A stretch of DNA of 64,000 nt from CADEDH01 sp965262175 (GCA_965262175.1 CBDHES010000029.1:310001-374000), one strand, 5' to 3'. Shown: positions 45,230 to 54,609, counted from the first letter of the stretch. A program made the numbers and translations. Notes: generated from the sequence alone by a model not told the origin.

Positions 45230-47052
45230 CGGTCGTCCCCACCCGTCGGGTCGCCGATCGAGCCGTCGACCGGGTCGTAGCGGGCCCCGTCGTCGAAACC
45301 GTCCACGACCGCGCCAGCCGAGGCATCCCCGGACCCCACGCTCTCGTAGTAGATCCGCTCACCGAAGATCGGGTCGTCGAGGCTGATGGCGTCGAGGTCG
45401 GCATCCGTCCTGCCGCCGAGCGGCCCGGAGCCCTCACCGGCGTCGGCGTCGGCGTCGGCGTCGTCGCCGTCGGCCGACGAGTCGTCGGCGGCGGCCAGCT
45501 CGAACTCGTCGGCCTCGTCCCGCTCGACGTCGCGGACGTCGTCGTCGACCTCGACCGGGCCCAGCAGCCATTCCAGCTCATCGAGCAGTGGCACGTCGGC
45601 GTCGCTCCACCGGATCGTCGCCAGGTCGGCCTCCGAGGTGCGGGGCCGGAACAGCGATACCGCCTCGGCGGCGGCCAGTCCGCTGGCGTCGGCGGCGGAC
45701 CGGAGGAGCGCGGCCGACCCGAGGAGGTCGTTCAGGGCCTGCTCGGCCCGGAGCGGCGGCCAATGGCGCAGCAGGAACCGGGTCACGTCGACCGACGTGG
45801 CGAAGGCCTCGTCGGCGTCCTCCTGCCCGTCGAAGGCCGGGTTGTAGACCTCGGCCGACAGCGCCCCGATCACGCCCTCCCGGAACGCCCGCGCCCCTTC
45901 GTTGTAGGTGGTGTGGCGGCCGGCGACGTCGAACACCGACCGCAGCCGGTCCCGGGGCAGCACCACCCGGCGGGAGCCGTAGTAGACGACGAGGTCGTGG
46001 CGGGGCCGGCGGCGGCGGTCGGCCACCGCAGCGGCCAGGAACGGCACCATCTCGCTCCGCCCCTTCAACTCGGCCACGTCGGGAACGTCGTCCAGCCCGA
46101 GCAGGATCCCGGGGAACAGCTTGGCCACCGTCACCGACACGACGCCGGTCTCGCCCAACGAGGGGAGCACCCCTCGGATGTAGGTCAGGAACTCGGCGGT
46201 CGGCCCGACCACCAGGACGCCCTGCTCGCTGAGGTCGACCCGCTGGTCGTAGAGGAGGTAGGCGGCCCGGTGGAGGGCGACGACGGTCTTGCCGGTTCCG
46301 GGCCCACCCTGGACGACGAGCGGCTTGTTGGCCGCCGCCCGGATGACCGCATCCTGTTCGGCCTGGATCGTGGCGACCACCGACCGCATCTGGGCTCGGG
46401 TCGGGGCCGACACCGAGGCCAGGAGCGCCGCCTCACCTCGGAGGGCGATCGTCGGTTCGATCCCGTCACGGTCGAACCAGTCGACGTCGAACACCTCGTC
46501 GGAGTAGCTCTCGAGCTCGGCCACCGCCTCGCCGTACAGGAGGTGCCGACGGTGGGCGATCCCCAACCGATCGAGCGGCGTGGCCCGGTAGAAGGGGACG
46601 GCAGCATCGGCCCGCCAGTCGACCAGGAGCGCCTCGTCGCCCTCGATGACGCTGAGCCGACCGACGTCGACCCGCTTCCCGTCGCCGTCGACGGTGTGGC
46701 CGAAGGCCAGCGCCTGGCCCATCGCCTCCAGCTCGGTGACCCGCCGGGCGGCGTGCATGGCCCGGTCCGACATTTGGCGAACCATGGCGGCAGCGATGGC
46801 GGTGTCGGCCTCGGCGTCGGGGTCATAGAGGTCACGGATCCCGTCCTCGGTCGCCTCGGCCGCTTCGGCGGCCAGTCGTTCCGCCGTCGAGCGGGCGGTC
46901 TCGAGGTGGCGGGCGTGGACGGCCCGGATCCGCCGTAGGGTGGCCCGCTCCGCCTCGAGGCCGGCCATCGTCGGACCGCGCCGCCCGCCGTTCGATCCGG
47001 CGCCGGTCGGCCGGGCGTCGGCGGGAGGGTGCGGGGCGGGACGGTCGGTCAT
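45226..47052 (-). CDS. HelD-type helicase, N-terminal half (split gene)
   Basis: The 608-aa protein has a long N-terminal coiled coil (about 28-120) that in HelD enters the RNA polymerase secondary channel, then LLVDWRADAAVPFYRATPLD, the Walker A VVQGGPGTGKTVVALH (about 247-262) and the HelD-specific insert. It ends in a very acidic, Ala/Asp/Gly-rich region. Walker B and the later motifs are missing and lie in the next gene. The break is in low-complexity linker and not within a folded domain, and the junction is a neat ATGA overlap. That favours a genuine two-subunit protein over a recent frameshift. Confidence 0.86.
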   Translation of the reverse strand: MTDRPAPHPPADARPTGAGSNGGRRGPTMAGLEAERATLRRIRAVHARHLETARSTAERLAAEAAEATEDGIRDLYDPDAEADTAIAAAMVRQMSDRAMHAARRVTELEAMGQALAFGHTVDGDGKRVDVGRLSVIEGDEALLVDWRADAAVPFYRATPLDRLGIAHRRHLLYGEAVAELESYSDEVFDVDWFDRDGIEPTIALRGEAALLASVSAPTRAQMRSVVATIQAEQDAVIRAAANKPLVVQGGPGTGKTVVALHRAAYLLYDQRVDLSEQGVLVVGPTAEFLTYIRGVLPSLGETGVVSVTVAKLFPGILLGLDDVPDVAELKGRSEMVPFLAAAVADRRRRPRHDLVVYYGSRRVVLPRDRLRSVFDVAGRHTTYNEGARAFREGVIGALSAEVYNPAFDGQEDADEAFATSVDVTRFLLRHWPPLRAEQALNDLLGSAALLRSAADASGLAAAEAVSLFRPRTSEADLATIRWSDADVPLLDELEWLLGPVEVDDDVRDVERDEADEFELAAADDSSADGDDADADADAGEGSGPLGGRTDADLDAISLDDPIFGERIYYESVGSGDASAGAVVDGFDDGARYDPVDGSIGDPTGGDDR

Positions 47053-47116
47053 CGGGAGCGGTCGTCGGCACCCACCGGGGGCGGCCGATCTCCGCCCCCG
47101 ACGATAGCTCGGCCCC

Positions 47117-48259
47117 TCAGAGGTCGAGGTCGTCGAGGAGGCGGGAGATCAAGATCTTCTGGACCTCCGAGGTGCCCTCGTAGATCTGGTAGACGCGCAC
47201 GTCGCGGTAGATCTTCTCCACCGGATGGTCGGTGAGGTAGCCGGCGCCACCGTGGATCTGGATGGCGGCCGAGGCCACCCGTTCCGCCATCTGGGAGGCG
47301 AACAGCTTGGCCATCGACGCCTCGCGGGCACAGTCACGACCGAGGTCGCGGAGCCGGGCGGCGTGCAGGTAGAGCTGGCGGGCCGCCTCGATCGACGTCG
47401 CCATGTCGGCCAGGTCGAACGCCACCGCCTGGTGCTCGATGATCGGCCGACCGAACGTCTCCCGGTCCCGGGCATAGTCTCGGGCGGCCCGGAGGGCGGC
47501 CCGGGCCCCGCCGGTCGACTGAGCGGCTACGCCGATCCTCCCCAGGGACAGGTTGGCCAGCGCGATCCCCAGCCCGCGGCCTTCCTCCCCCAACACGTCG
47601 GCGACCGGGACCCGCATCTCGTCGAAGGCCACCTGGCACGTGTCGTTGGTCCGGTGGCCGAGTTTGCTCTCGGTGCGGATCACCCGATAGCCGGGGTTGT
47701 CGGTCGGCGTGACGAACACGGTCATGCCCCGCTTGCCGGCGTCGGGATCGGTGACCGCCACGATCATCGCCAGCTCGGCCAGGGAACCGGCGGTGACGAA
47801 CGCCTTGTGTCCGGTCAGCACGTACTCGTCGCCGTCCCGGACGGCCCGGGTGGTGATGGCCGCCGCGTCGGAGCCGGTGTGGGGCTCGGTGAGGTGGATG
47901 CAGCCGATCCACTCCCCCGAGGTCAGCCGGGTCAGGTACTCGGCCCGCTGCCGATCCGTCCCGAGCTGCTGGATGGCGACGGCGACCGGCGAGTTGTTGG
48001 CCGCCATCACGTTGGCGATGCCGCCGTCGGCGGCCGAGATCTCCTCCATCGCCACCGCGTAGCTGACGAAGTCGAGCCCGGCCCCGCCCCACCGGGGATC
48101 GATCGTCACGCCCATCAGGCCAACGGCGGCCATCCGCCGGTACAGGTCCCGGGGCACCGCACCCGTCCGGTCCCAGCCCGCGGCGTGGGGGGCGATCTCC
48201 GCCTCGGCGAACCGGCGGGCGGTGGCCCGGACCCGCTCCTGGTCCTCGGTCAGTTCCAT
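47117..48259 (-). CDS. Acyl-CoA dehydrogenase
   Basis: This FAD enzyme of 380 aa has the standard three-domain fold: N-terminal helices (LTEDQERVRATARRFAEAEI), the flavin segment CIHLTEPHTGSDAA, and the C-terminal catalytic Glu in VYQIYEGTSEVQKI. The position of that Glu is that of short- and medium-chain enzymes (and related isovaleryl/glutaryl-type branches cannot be excluded). The ATG at 48259 was chosen because the conserved LTEDQ starts at once. It shares strand with the quinone oxidoreductase, 25 nt upstream. Confidence 0.92.
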   Translation of the reverse strand: MELTEDQERVRATARRFAEAEIAPHAAGWDRTGAVPRDLYRRMAAVGLMGVTIDPRWGGAGLDFVSYAVAMEEISAADGGIANVMAANNSPVAVAIQQLGTDRQRAEYLTRLTSGEWIGCIHLTEPHTGSDAAAITTRAVRDGDEYVLTGHKAFVTAGSLAELAMIVAVTDPDAGKRGMTVFVTPTDNPGYRVIRTESKLGHRTNDTCQVAFDEMRVPVADVLGEEGRGLGIALANLSLGRIGVAAQSTGGARAALRAARDYARDRETFGRPIIEHQAVAFDLADMATSIEAARQLYLHAARLRDLGRDCAREASMAKLFASQMAERVASAAIQIHGGAGYLTDHPVEKIYRDVRVYQIYEGTSEVQKILISRLLDDLDL

Positions 48260-48284
48260 GGCCGGACAGCGCTCGGGCGGCCGG

Positions 48285-49262
48285 TCAGCCGGCCCGCACC
48301 TGGAGGACGACCTTGCCGACCGCCCGGCGCTCGTCGAGGAGGCGGTAGGCCTCGACGCCGTCATCGATCGGGACGATCTGGCCGACCGGCGGGTCGATGG
48401 CCCCGGTGGCCATCATCGCCAGCAGCTCGGTGTGGATCCGGCCCGGGAGGCCGGGATCGTCGGCCACCGCCTCACCCCACGCCGCGCCGACCACGCTCAC
48501 GTTGCGGAGCAGGAGCCGGTTGACCTTGATCTCGGGGATCGTCCCGGCGGCGAAGCCGACGACCACCAGCCGCCCGAACCGGGCAAGCGAACGGATCCCG
48601 TCGGAGAAGCGATCGCCACCGACCGGGTCATAGACGACGTCGACGCCCCGGCCCCCGGTCAGCTCCCGGACCTCGTCCTTCCATCCGTCCGACATGACGA
48701 CGACCCGATCGGCACCGGCCGCGGTGGCCATCTCGGCCTTGGCCTCGGTCGAGACCAACCCGATGACGGTGGACGCCCCGACGGCCTTGGCGACCTGGAT
48801 GCCCGAGGTCCCGACCCCGCCCGAGGCGCCGAGCACCAGCACCGACTCGCCGGCGACCAGCCCACCCCGGTGCACCATGCAGAACACCGCGGTCTGGTAG
48901 TTCATGACCAGCGCCGCACCCTGGTTCCAGTCGAGCTCGGCCGGGAGGGGGAAGACGTGGGCCGGGTCGGCGATCGCCACCTCGGCCAGACACCGAGGCG
49001 TGAAGGCGCACACCCGATCACCGGCGGCGAAACCGGATCCGGGGGGAGCCGCTCGGACGAGGCCGGCGCACTCGATCCCCCCGATGAACGGTGGCTCGGA
49101 CCGTTGCTGGTACAGGCCCTGGCTCTGGAGCAGGTCGGGGAAGGAGACGCCGGCGGCCATGACCTCGATCACCACCTTGGTGCCGTCGTCGACCGGTTCG
49201 GCGGTGTCGACCACCGCGATGCCGTCGGGACCGGTCAGGGCTTGGATCTCCAGGGCCTTCAT
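48285..49262 (-). CDS. MDR-family NADPH:quinone oxidoreductase
   Basis: This zinc-free medium-chain dehydrogenase/reductase is 325 aa. It has the N-terminal GroES-like fold (VMAAGVSFPDLLQSQG, PFIGGIECAG) and a Rossmann fold with VLVLGASGGVGTSGIQVAKA. The catalytic cysteines of zinc alcohol dehydrogenases are absent, which supports the quinone-oxidoreductase branch. Pairing with an acyl-CoA dehydrogenase suggests a role in fatty-acid or xenobiotic metabolism, but this is inference. The start is the ATG at 49262, divergent from the selenoprotein gene. Confidence 0.88.
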   Translation of the reverse strand: MKALEIQALTGPDGIAVVDTAEPVDDGTKVVIEVMAAGVSFPDLLQSQGLYQQRSEPPFIGGIECAGLVRAAPPGSGFAAGDRVCAFTPRCLAEVAIADPAHVFPLPAELDWNQGAALVMNYQTAVFCMVHRGGLVAGESVLVLGASGGVGTSGIQVAKAVGASTVIGLVSTEAKAEMATAAGADRVVVMSDGWKDEVRELTGGRGVDVVYDPVGGDRFSDGIRSLARFGRLVVVGFAAGTIPEIKVNRLLLRNVSVVGAAWGEAVADDPGLPGRIHTELLAMMATGAIDPPVGQIVPIDDGVEAYRLLDERRAVGKVVLQVRAG

Positions 49263-49341
49263 GGCCCGAGACCGTACCGGACCGGGTCACGACCGGCCCA
49301 CCTGGTGGCGAGTGGGCGGCCGGTGGCCGAGAATGGTCGGC

Positions 49342-51108
49342 ATGGAACCGAGCTACGAAGTCGTCTGGCCCCGCTCCGCCCGAGGCGTCCAGCAGCATCG
49401 CCGGGCCGATCGCCTCCCCTCGCTGGACGGCCGCCGGGTCGCGTTCCTGTGGGACTACGTGTTCCGGGGCGACGAACTGTTCCCGGTCCTGGCCAAGGAG
49501 CTGACCACCCGCTTCGACGGGGTCGAGATCGTCGACTACGACGTGTTCGGCAACCTCCACGGGTCCGACGAGAAGGCAAAGGTCGGGCGCCTCCCCGACG
49601 AGCTCCGGGACCGGGGGGTCGACGCCGTCGTGTCGGGGATGGGGTGTTGAGGTAGCTGCACGCCCGCCGTGATGCGGGCTGCGATGGCCGCCGAGTCGGC
49701 CGGGATCCCCTCGGTGTCGATCGTCTGTGAGGGGTTCGAGGGCCAGGCCCGGGCCACCGCCCGGGGCCACGGCTACGACGGGCTCCCGCTGGCGGTGACC
49801 GTCGGTCACGTCGACGCCCAATCGGCGACCGAGATGGTGGCCAACTTCGTCGCCTCGACGGTCGATGCGGTCATCGCCGGGCTGACCGACTCCTCCGGCG
49901 ACGACGTCGTCGACAACGCCGAGCCGGCGGCCCTCGACGTGGTCGCCGTCGGCTCGATCGACGAGATCGACGCCGTCTTCGCCGACCGGGGCTGGTCGGA
50001 CGGCTCTCCGTTCCTTCCTCCCACCCGGGACCGGGTCGAGGCGTTCCTGGCCGACTCGGGCCACGACCCGTGGAAGACCCTCGGGGTGGCCCGATCCTCG
50101 GGGCGGGACCTGACGATCTGGTCGATCGCCGTCAACGGCGTCATGGCCGGGTGCCGGCCGGAGCACCTCCCGGTGCTGATCGCCATGGCCGACATCCTCG
50201 CCGACCCGACCTACGGGGCCGAGCACTCCGGCAACACGACCGGGGCCGACGCCCTCGTGGTGCTGTCGGGTCCCAACACCCCCGGCCTCGGGTTCACCAC
50301 CGGAGTCGGGGCGATGCGGGAGGGCACCCGGGCCAACACCACGGTCGGGCGGTGGCTGCGCCTCTACCTGCGCAACGTGTTCGGCTTCACGACCGACGAG
50401 CACGACAAGGCGACGTTCGGCAACCCGGCCCGGGTCGTCCTCGCCGAGGACCTCGACTGCCTGACCGAGATCGGCTGGGCGCCGCTCAGCGCCTCGTTCG
50501 GGGTCGGTCCCGACCGCGATGCGGTCACGATGGCCCGGATGAACAGCGGCACGATCATCGGAAGCGTGTTCGGGGCGACCCCCGACGAGATCGTCCCCTA
50601 CCTGGCGAACGGCCTCACCCGGGTCGCAGCCTGGGACCTGACCCACGTCCACGGGCTCGGCCACGACCAGTTCCAGCCGCTCCTCGTCCTGTCGCCGATG
50701 CTGGCCCGGACCGTCGCCAGGGCCGGCTGGACCAAGGCCGATCTCCAGCGGGCCCTGTTCGACCATGCCCGGATCCCGGCCGTGACCTTCGAGTCGATGA
50801 TCGGCCGGTGGACCAACCTGACCACCGGCCGACCCCGGCTGATCGATCTGGTGGCCGACGGCGTGCTGCCCGACGTGTTCGCCGCCTCCGACGACCCCGG
50901 ACGGCCGGTGCCGATCGTCTGTTCTCCCGATCGGCTGGCGGTCGCGGTCGCCGGCGACCCCAATCGGGCCAACGCCTATGCCTTCAGCAACGACGGTCCC
51001 CATGGTTGGTGGACGGCTCGGGCCGTCGACCACACCCCGGCCAGCGACCTGGTGTGCTCGCTCGACGGTTCGTGCGGCCCGGCCGGCGAGGCCGCCCGCC
51101 GCCGATGA
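49342..51108 (+). CDS. UGSC-family selenoprotein (in-frame TGA = selenocysteine at residue 103)
   Basis: The frame from the ATG at 49342 meets TGA at 49648-49650 and continues in the same frame for 485 codons. Across the TGA the sequence reads GMGC-U-GSCTPAVMRAAM, the UGSC motif of a known family of selenocysteine/cysteine proteins. The typical AAESAGIPSVSIVCEGFE follows. Residues 1-170 form this redox-type domain. Residues about 220-588 form a second domain with MAGCRPEHLPVLI and SGNTTGADALVVLSG, also associated with this family as far as I recall. A SECIS-like hairpin lies just downstream of the TGA. The reaction is unknown; a selenol redox chemistry is inferred. A gene caller would report a 102-aa and a separate ~479-aa ORF. 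GAGAAT at 49329-49334 may be a leaderless -10. Confidence 0.88.
49658..49682 (+). promoter_or_regulatory. Bacterial SECIS-like element
   Basis: In the mRNA, GCA-c-GCCCGC pairs with GCGGGC-UGC around the loop CGUGAU, giving 9 bp with one bulged C. The apical loop begins 17 nt after the UGA and has a G as its second base. These match the minimal bacterial SECIS rules (G in the first two loop positions, 16-37 nt spacing). SelB would bind here to direct selenocysteine insertion. Confidence 0.75.
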
Positions 51109-51752
51109 CGTCCGACCCTCGACCCGGGTCGAGACCGCGGGCCAAGCTGTCGACGACGGTGATCGGCGTGGTGGGAACCGACGCCGCAGCGTGCGTCGCC
51201 TCGTTGGCCGACGCGGCCAACGTCACCGCCATCCGCCCCTCGATCGAGCTCGGGCCAGCCGAGAGGGCTCGGGAGGCGTGGCAGCGGGCGATGCGATGCC
51301 ATTCGCCGTACACGGTCCACGATGCCGACCCGCTCGAGCCGGTGGCCGACGCCTGGGCCCGCTCCTTCACCGACGATGGCATGCGGGGGGAGCTGGAGGT
51401 GGCGACGAGTGAGGCCGTCGCCCGGTGGCGGGCCGGTTCCATCGAGCTCCCCGACTACTACTTCGTCATCGAGCCCGACGGGCTGGAGGCCGGACGGCGG
51501 CACTGGTACCTCGGTGTGCTCCATCGGGCCGCCGCCCATCGGGTCGTGCCGATCGAGGCGGAGGGCGCGGCGGCCCGGGCCGCCATCGCCCACCTCCGGG
51601 CCGGCCGGTGGTGGCCGGCCCTCCCCGACCTACTCACCACGCTCGACGCCGTCCTCCCCGACCAGCTGATGACGGCGCAGGCCGAGGCCGAAGGGCTAGC
51701 GGCAGAAGAGCCGGAGCCGCGGCTCGGCGCCCGACCACCGATCGTCGGCTGA
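51105..51752 (+). CDS. Unrecognised protein translationally coupled to the UGSC selenoprotein
   Basis: I do not recognise this 215-aa protein. It begins MTSDPRPGSRPRAKLSTTVI and contains a central segment LPDYYFVIEPDGLEAGRRHW, then YLGVLHRAAAHRVVPIEAEG. It has one cysteine each in AAACVASL and MRCHSPY, no signal peptide and no clear membrane helix. The ATG overlaps the selenoprotein stop as ATGA, so the two are almost certainly made together and may act together. The alternating strand/helix pattern suggests a small alpha/beta fold. The next gene converges from the other strand, 14 nt past the stop. Confidence 0.72.
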   Translation: MTSDPRPGSRPRAKLSTTVIGVVGTDAAACVASLADAANVTAIRPSIELGPAERAREAWQRAMRCHSPYTVHDADPLEPVADAWARSFTDDGMRGELEVATSEAVARWRAGSIELPDYYFVIEPDGLEAGRRHWYLGVLHRAAAHRVVPIEAEGAAARAAIAHLRAGRWWPALPDLLTTLDAVLPDQLMTAQAEAEGLAAEEPEPRLGARPPIVG

Positions 51753-51766
51753 ACCGACGACGCCGG

Positions 51767-52885
51767 TCAGGGCTCGATCCGGCTGGTCCCGGTGGCGGGG
51801 TTGGGGTCCCGGCCGTAGTACGCGGCCCCGTAGCCCGGCGGCGAGGCGAAGATCTCCACGTCGAGGGCGGCCACCAGCTGGCGCCATCGCTCGATGAGCG
51901 CATCCTCGGCCTCGTAGTCGAACGGATCCTGGAGTCGGCCCTCGGTGCCGGCCGAGGGCCGATTGGCGACGAGCCACCGGGCGGTGCGCCGCACCCCCTC
52001 CTCGGGCTCGACGACGTCGGCGTAGCCCAGCTCGCGTCGCAGAGGTCCGGTGTCGACCACCCGGTGACTGGTCGAGGGGTGCATGAGCAACGGGCGGGCC
52101 GGGACGGCCACCGCCGGGGGCATGCTGATCAACTCGAACCGGTGGCCGAGCTCATCGGCGATGATCTCGGCGATCTGGGCGACGGTCAGGGTCCGAGCGT
52201 CGGTCACGTTGTAGGTGCCGGCCACCGCCGCCGGGCCCCGACGCTCGATGGCGTCGACGGCGCACAGCACGGCGTGGGCTGCGTTCTCGACATAGGCCGC
52301 CGACTTGAGGGTCAGGCCCCCGTCGGCCACGACGAGGTGGGGGCGGCGGTCGAGGGCCCGGCGGACGATCGGCCACTCCCGGGGGATCAGTTGCCGAGGC
52401 CCGTACAGCATGGGGTAGCGGAGATGGACGGCGGTCGGGTGATGATCGAACACCACCCGCTCGGTGGCCACGATGCGGCGGATCTTGCCGATCGGCTCGT
52501 CGGTGGCGGCCAACGGCGTGTCGGGGTGGCCGGGCACGGTCAGCCCGACCGGGAAGAGGTCGGCCGGCTCCACCCACCCCCTGACCGCCCCCACCCCGCC
52601 GATCGTGATCAGTTGGCCGACCCGGCCCACCAGCATGGGCGCCAGGTCCCGGAGCCGGCCATACATGACGACAGCGGTGTCGAACGTGGCGCCGGCCAGG
52701 GCGTCGGCGGTGCGGTCGGCATCGAAGGGATCGGTGTGGATGTGGGCCACCTCGGGCCCGATCTCGTCGACCTCGTGCCGCCCGGTGTGGAGGATCGTCA
52801 CCCGGTGCCCTCGGGCGAGGAGGCCGTTGACGACGAAGGGGCCGGTCGGACCGGTCCCCCCGATGACGAGTGTGTCCGATGCCAT
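51767..52885 (-). CDS. NAD-dependent epimerase/dehydratase family protein
   Basis: This is an extended short-chain dehydrogenase of 372 aa with the nucleotide-binding start LVIGGTGPTGPFVVNGLLAR. Its middle region is VHLRYPMLYGPRQLIPREWP. The classic YxxxK catalytic pair is not obvious, and the NADP loop is of the GGTGxTG type, so an atypical or NmrA-like reductase role is possible. The C-terminal third (RLQDPFDYEAEDALIERWRQ) is longer than average. It faces the selenoprotein operon convergently; no link is implied. Confidence 0.8.
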   Translation of the reverse strand: MASDTLVIGGTGPTGPFVVNGLLARGHRVTILHTGRHEVDEIGPEVAHIHTDPFDADRTADALAGATFDTAVVMYGRLRDLAPMLVGRVGQLITIGGVGAVRGWVEPADLFPVGLTVPGHPDTPLAATDEPIGKIRRIVATERVVFDHHPTAVHLRYPMLYGPRQLIPREWPIVRRALDRRPHLVVADGGLTLKSAAYVENAAHAVLCAVDAIERRGPAAVAGTYNVTDARTLTVAQIAEIIADELGHRFELISMPPAVAVPARPLLMHPSTSHRVVDTGPLRRELGYADVVEPEEGVRRTARWLVANRPSAGTEGRLQDPFDYEAEDALIERWRQLVAALDVEIFASPPGYGAAYYGRDPNPATGTSRIEP

Positions 52886-52941
52886 CGGACCAGCCTGGCC
52901 GCCAGCTCGACCGCTGGCCACTCGGGTGGCCAGGCCGCCGT

Positions 52942-54069
52942 TCAGCGCTCGCCGTGGGTGATTCGACCGAGGAACGCGCCGATGGTCAGCGTGGGTGACG
53001 GCTCGCGGCCGAGGATGGTCACCTCGTAGCTGAACGACGTCGTCGTCGCCGCCACCACCGCGGTCACCCCCTCGGCGTCGGGGATCGGTGGGCCGTAGGT
53101 CGTCACGTCGTCGACGACGACCAGGTACAGCTGATCGACCGCCGGCGTGGTGTCGATCGTGCCCGGCTCCGGCTCCCACACCAGCGTCGGGAGCGGCACG
53201 TGGCCGGGGGCACCAGACCGGCTGACGACCGTGACCGGGATCGGGACCGGGGACCGTCCGGGGTCGATCCGGTACAGCGAGATCGTGGCTCGGGAGAAGT
53301 CGTGGTTGGCGACGGTGAGAGACCAGCGGGGGTGGACGACCAGCCCGGGGACGTAGCCCCGAGGAGGCCAGGCCACGAAGCGGCGATCTTCCCGCATCGG
53401 CGGGCGATCGGTCGAAGACTCCTCGTCGAAGACCCGGTCGTCGAACACCCACAACGCGTTGGCCGAGGCCCAGGCGTTGGTCGACGCGACATCGCCGACC
53501 CCCATCAGCCGGGTCGGCGGGTGGAGGATCGTGGCCCGGTGGCCGACATCGACGTTCCGGTCGCCGGGGTCCTCGATGTAGCCGTCGATGGCGAGCGGCC
53601 CGTTGCGACCCAGGTAGAGGTTGCTGTTGGCCGCACCCTCCCGACCCACGTCGTCATAGCAGGCGAACGACTCCGCCGGATCGTGGGTCAACTCCCCCTC
53701 GGCACTCATCATCATCGCCGCCCGCTGGGCCTTGGCCGAGTACGACGAGTCCTCGACGACGTCGGCCACCACGCCGGCCATCGCCCGGTAGTAGTTGACC
53801 CGCCGCAGCGTCGCCTCCCGGAACGGGGCGGTGCTGGTGCCGGCCTGGCACCGGCCGTGATCGCCGTCCCACGCCAACGACGGCTGGGGAGCACCGAACT
53901 CGGCCTCGAAGCCGGCGACGACGGCATCGCGGTCCGAGGTGTCGAACCAGGGCTGGGGGATCTCGGGCGGCGCCGTCTCGGCGTCGCTGGAGCTGAACGC
54001 GACGCCGGTCGACAGCAACGCCAGGGTCACCACCACCAGTTCCAACGCACGACGGGACCGACGCTGCAC
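52942..54069 (-). CDS. Secreted CAP (SCP/PR1)-domain protein
   Basis: The 375-aa protein begins with a signal peptide (basic MQRRSRR, then LELVVVTLALLSTGVAF). The CAP domain (about 80-235) contains VNYYRAMAGVVADV, SAEGELTHDPAES and GHRATILHPP. The C-terminal part is beta-rich and unassigned. CAP proteins are extracellular and of varied or unknown function. The start is ATG at 54069. It is downstream of nusB on the same strand, with 102 nt between them that hold no obvious gene. Confidence 0.85.
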   Translation of the reverse strand: MQRRSRRALELVVVTLALLSTGVAFSSSDAETAPPEIPQPWFDTSDRDAVVAGFEAEFGAPQPSLAWDGDHGRCQAGTSTAPFREATLRRVNYYRAMAGVVADVVEDSSYSAKAQRAAMMMSAEGELTHDPAESFACYDDVGREGAANSNLYLGRNGPLAIDGYIEDPGDRNVDVGHRATILHPPTRLMGVGDVASTNAWASANALWVFDDRVFDEESSTDRPPMREDRRFVAWPPRGYVPGLVVHPRWSLTVANHDFSRATISLYRIDPGRSPVPIPVTVVSRSGAPGHVPLPTLVWEPEPGTIDTTPAVDQLYLVVVDDVTTYGPPIPDAEGVTAVVAATTTSFSYEVTILGREPSPTLTIGAFLGRITHGER

Positions 54070-54171
54070 CGCCTCCCATCGGACGGCGACCGGCCGAGTT
54101 GACCCACCGCCGACGATCTCGAGGGTCGGGGGCGGTCGCCCCGAGGCGGACGGCCGGTCGGCCGATCCCGG

Positions 54172-54609
54172 TCAGCTGCCGATCGGCGTCCCGTCGCCCC
54201 GCCGGACGTCGCGGGCGATGGCGGCCAGGACGCCGTTGACGAACCGGCTCGACTCGTCGGTCGAGTATCGGCTGACGAGCTCGACGGCCTCCGAGAGCAC
54301 GACCCCGGTCGGGGTGTCGAGGCTCAGCAGCTCGGCCACCGCAAGCCGCATCACCAGCCGGTCGATCGTCGCCATCCGGTCGATCGACCATCCCCTCGAT
54401 CGGGTGTCGATCAGCCGGTCGGCCTCGTCGCGATGGGTGTCGGCCGCGTGGAGGAGGGCGACGGCGAAGGTGGCGGGCGGGATGGGGAGCTCGGCCAGCA
54501 GCTCGTCGACCCGAACGCCGCGAACCTCGGCCTCGTAGGCCAGCTCGATCGCCCGCTCCCGGGCCTCCCGGCGGCCGCCGGGCCGGCCGGGGGTCGGACG
54601 GTCGGTCAC
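54172..54609 (-). CDS. nusB: Transcription antitermination factor NusB
   Basis: NusB (145 aa) is an all-helical RNA-binding protein that, with S10, promotes rRNA antitermination. It begins with RREARERAIELAYEAEVRGV and ends with the signature VELVSRYSTDESSRFVNGVL. The GTG at 54609 overlaps the efp stop (GTGA). The efp-nusB pair is conserved across many bacteria. Confidence 0.95.
   Translation of the reverse strand: MTDRPTPGRPGGRREARERAIELAYEAEVRGVRVDELLAELPIPPATFAVALLHAADTHRDEADRLIDTRSRGWSIDRMATIDRLVMRLAVAELLSLDTPTGVVLSEAVELVSRYSTDESSRFVNGVLAAIARDVRRGDGTPIGS

Noticed and set aside
49342..49650. Reading the TGA at 49648 as a real stop giving a 102-aa protein
   Set aside because: The frame continues through a UGSC motif with unbroken coding bias and a SECIS-like hairpin; a plain stop would break a known family in the middle.
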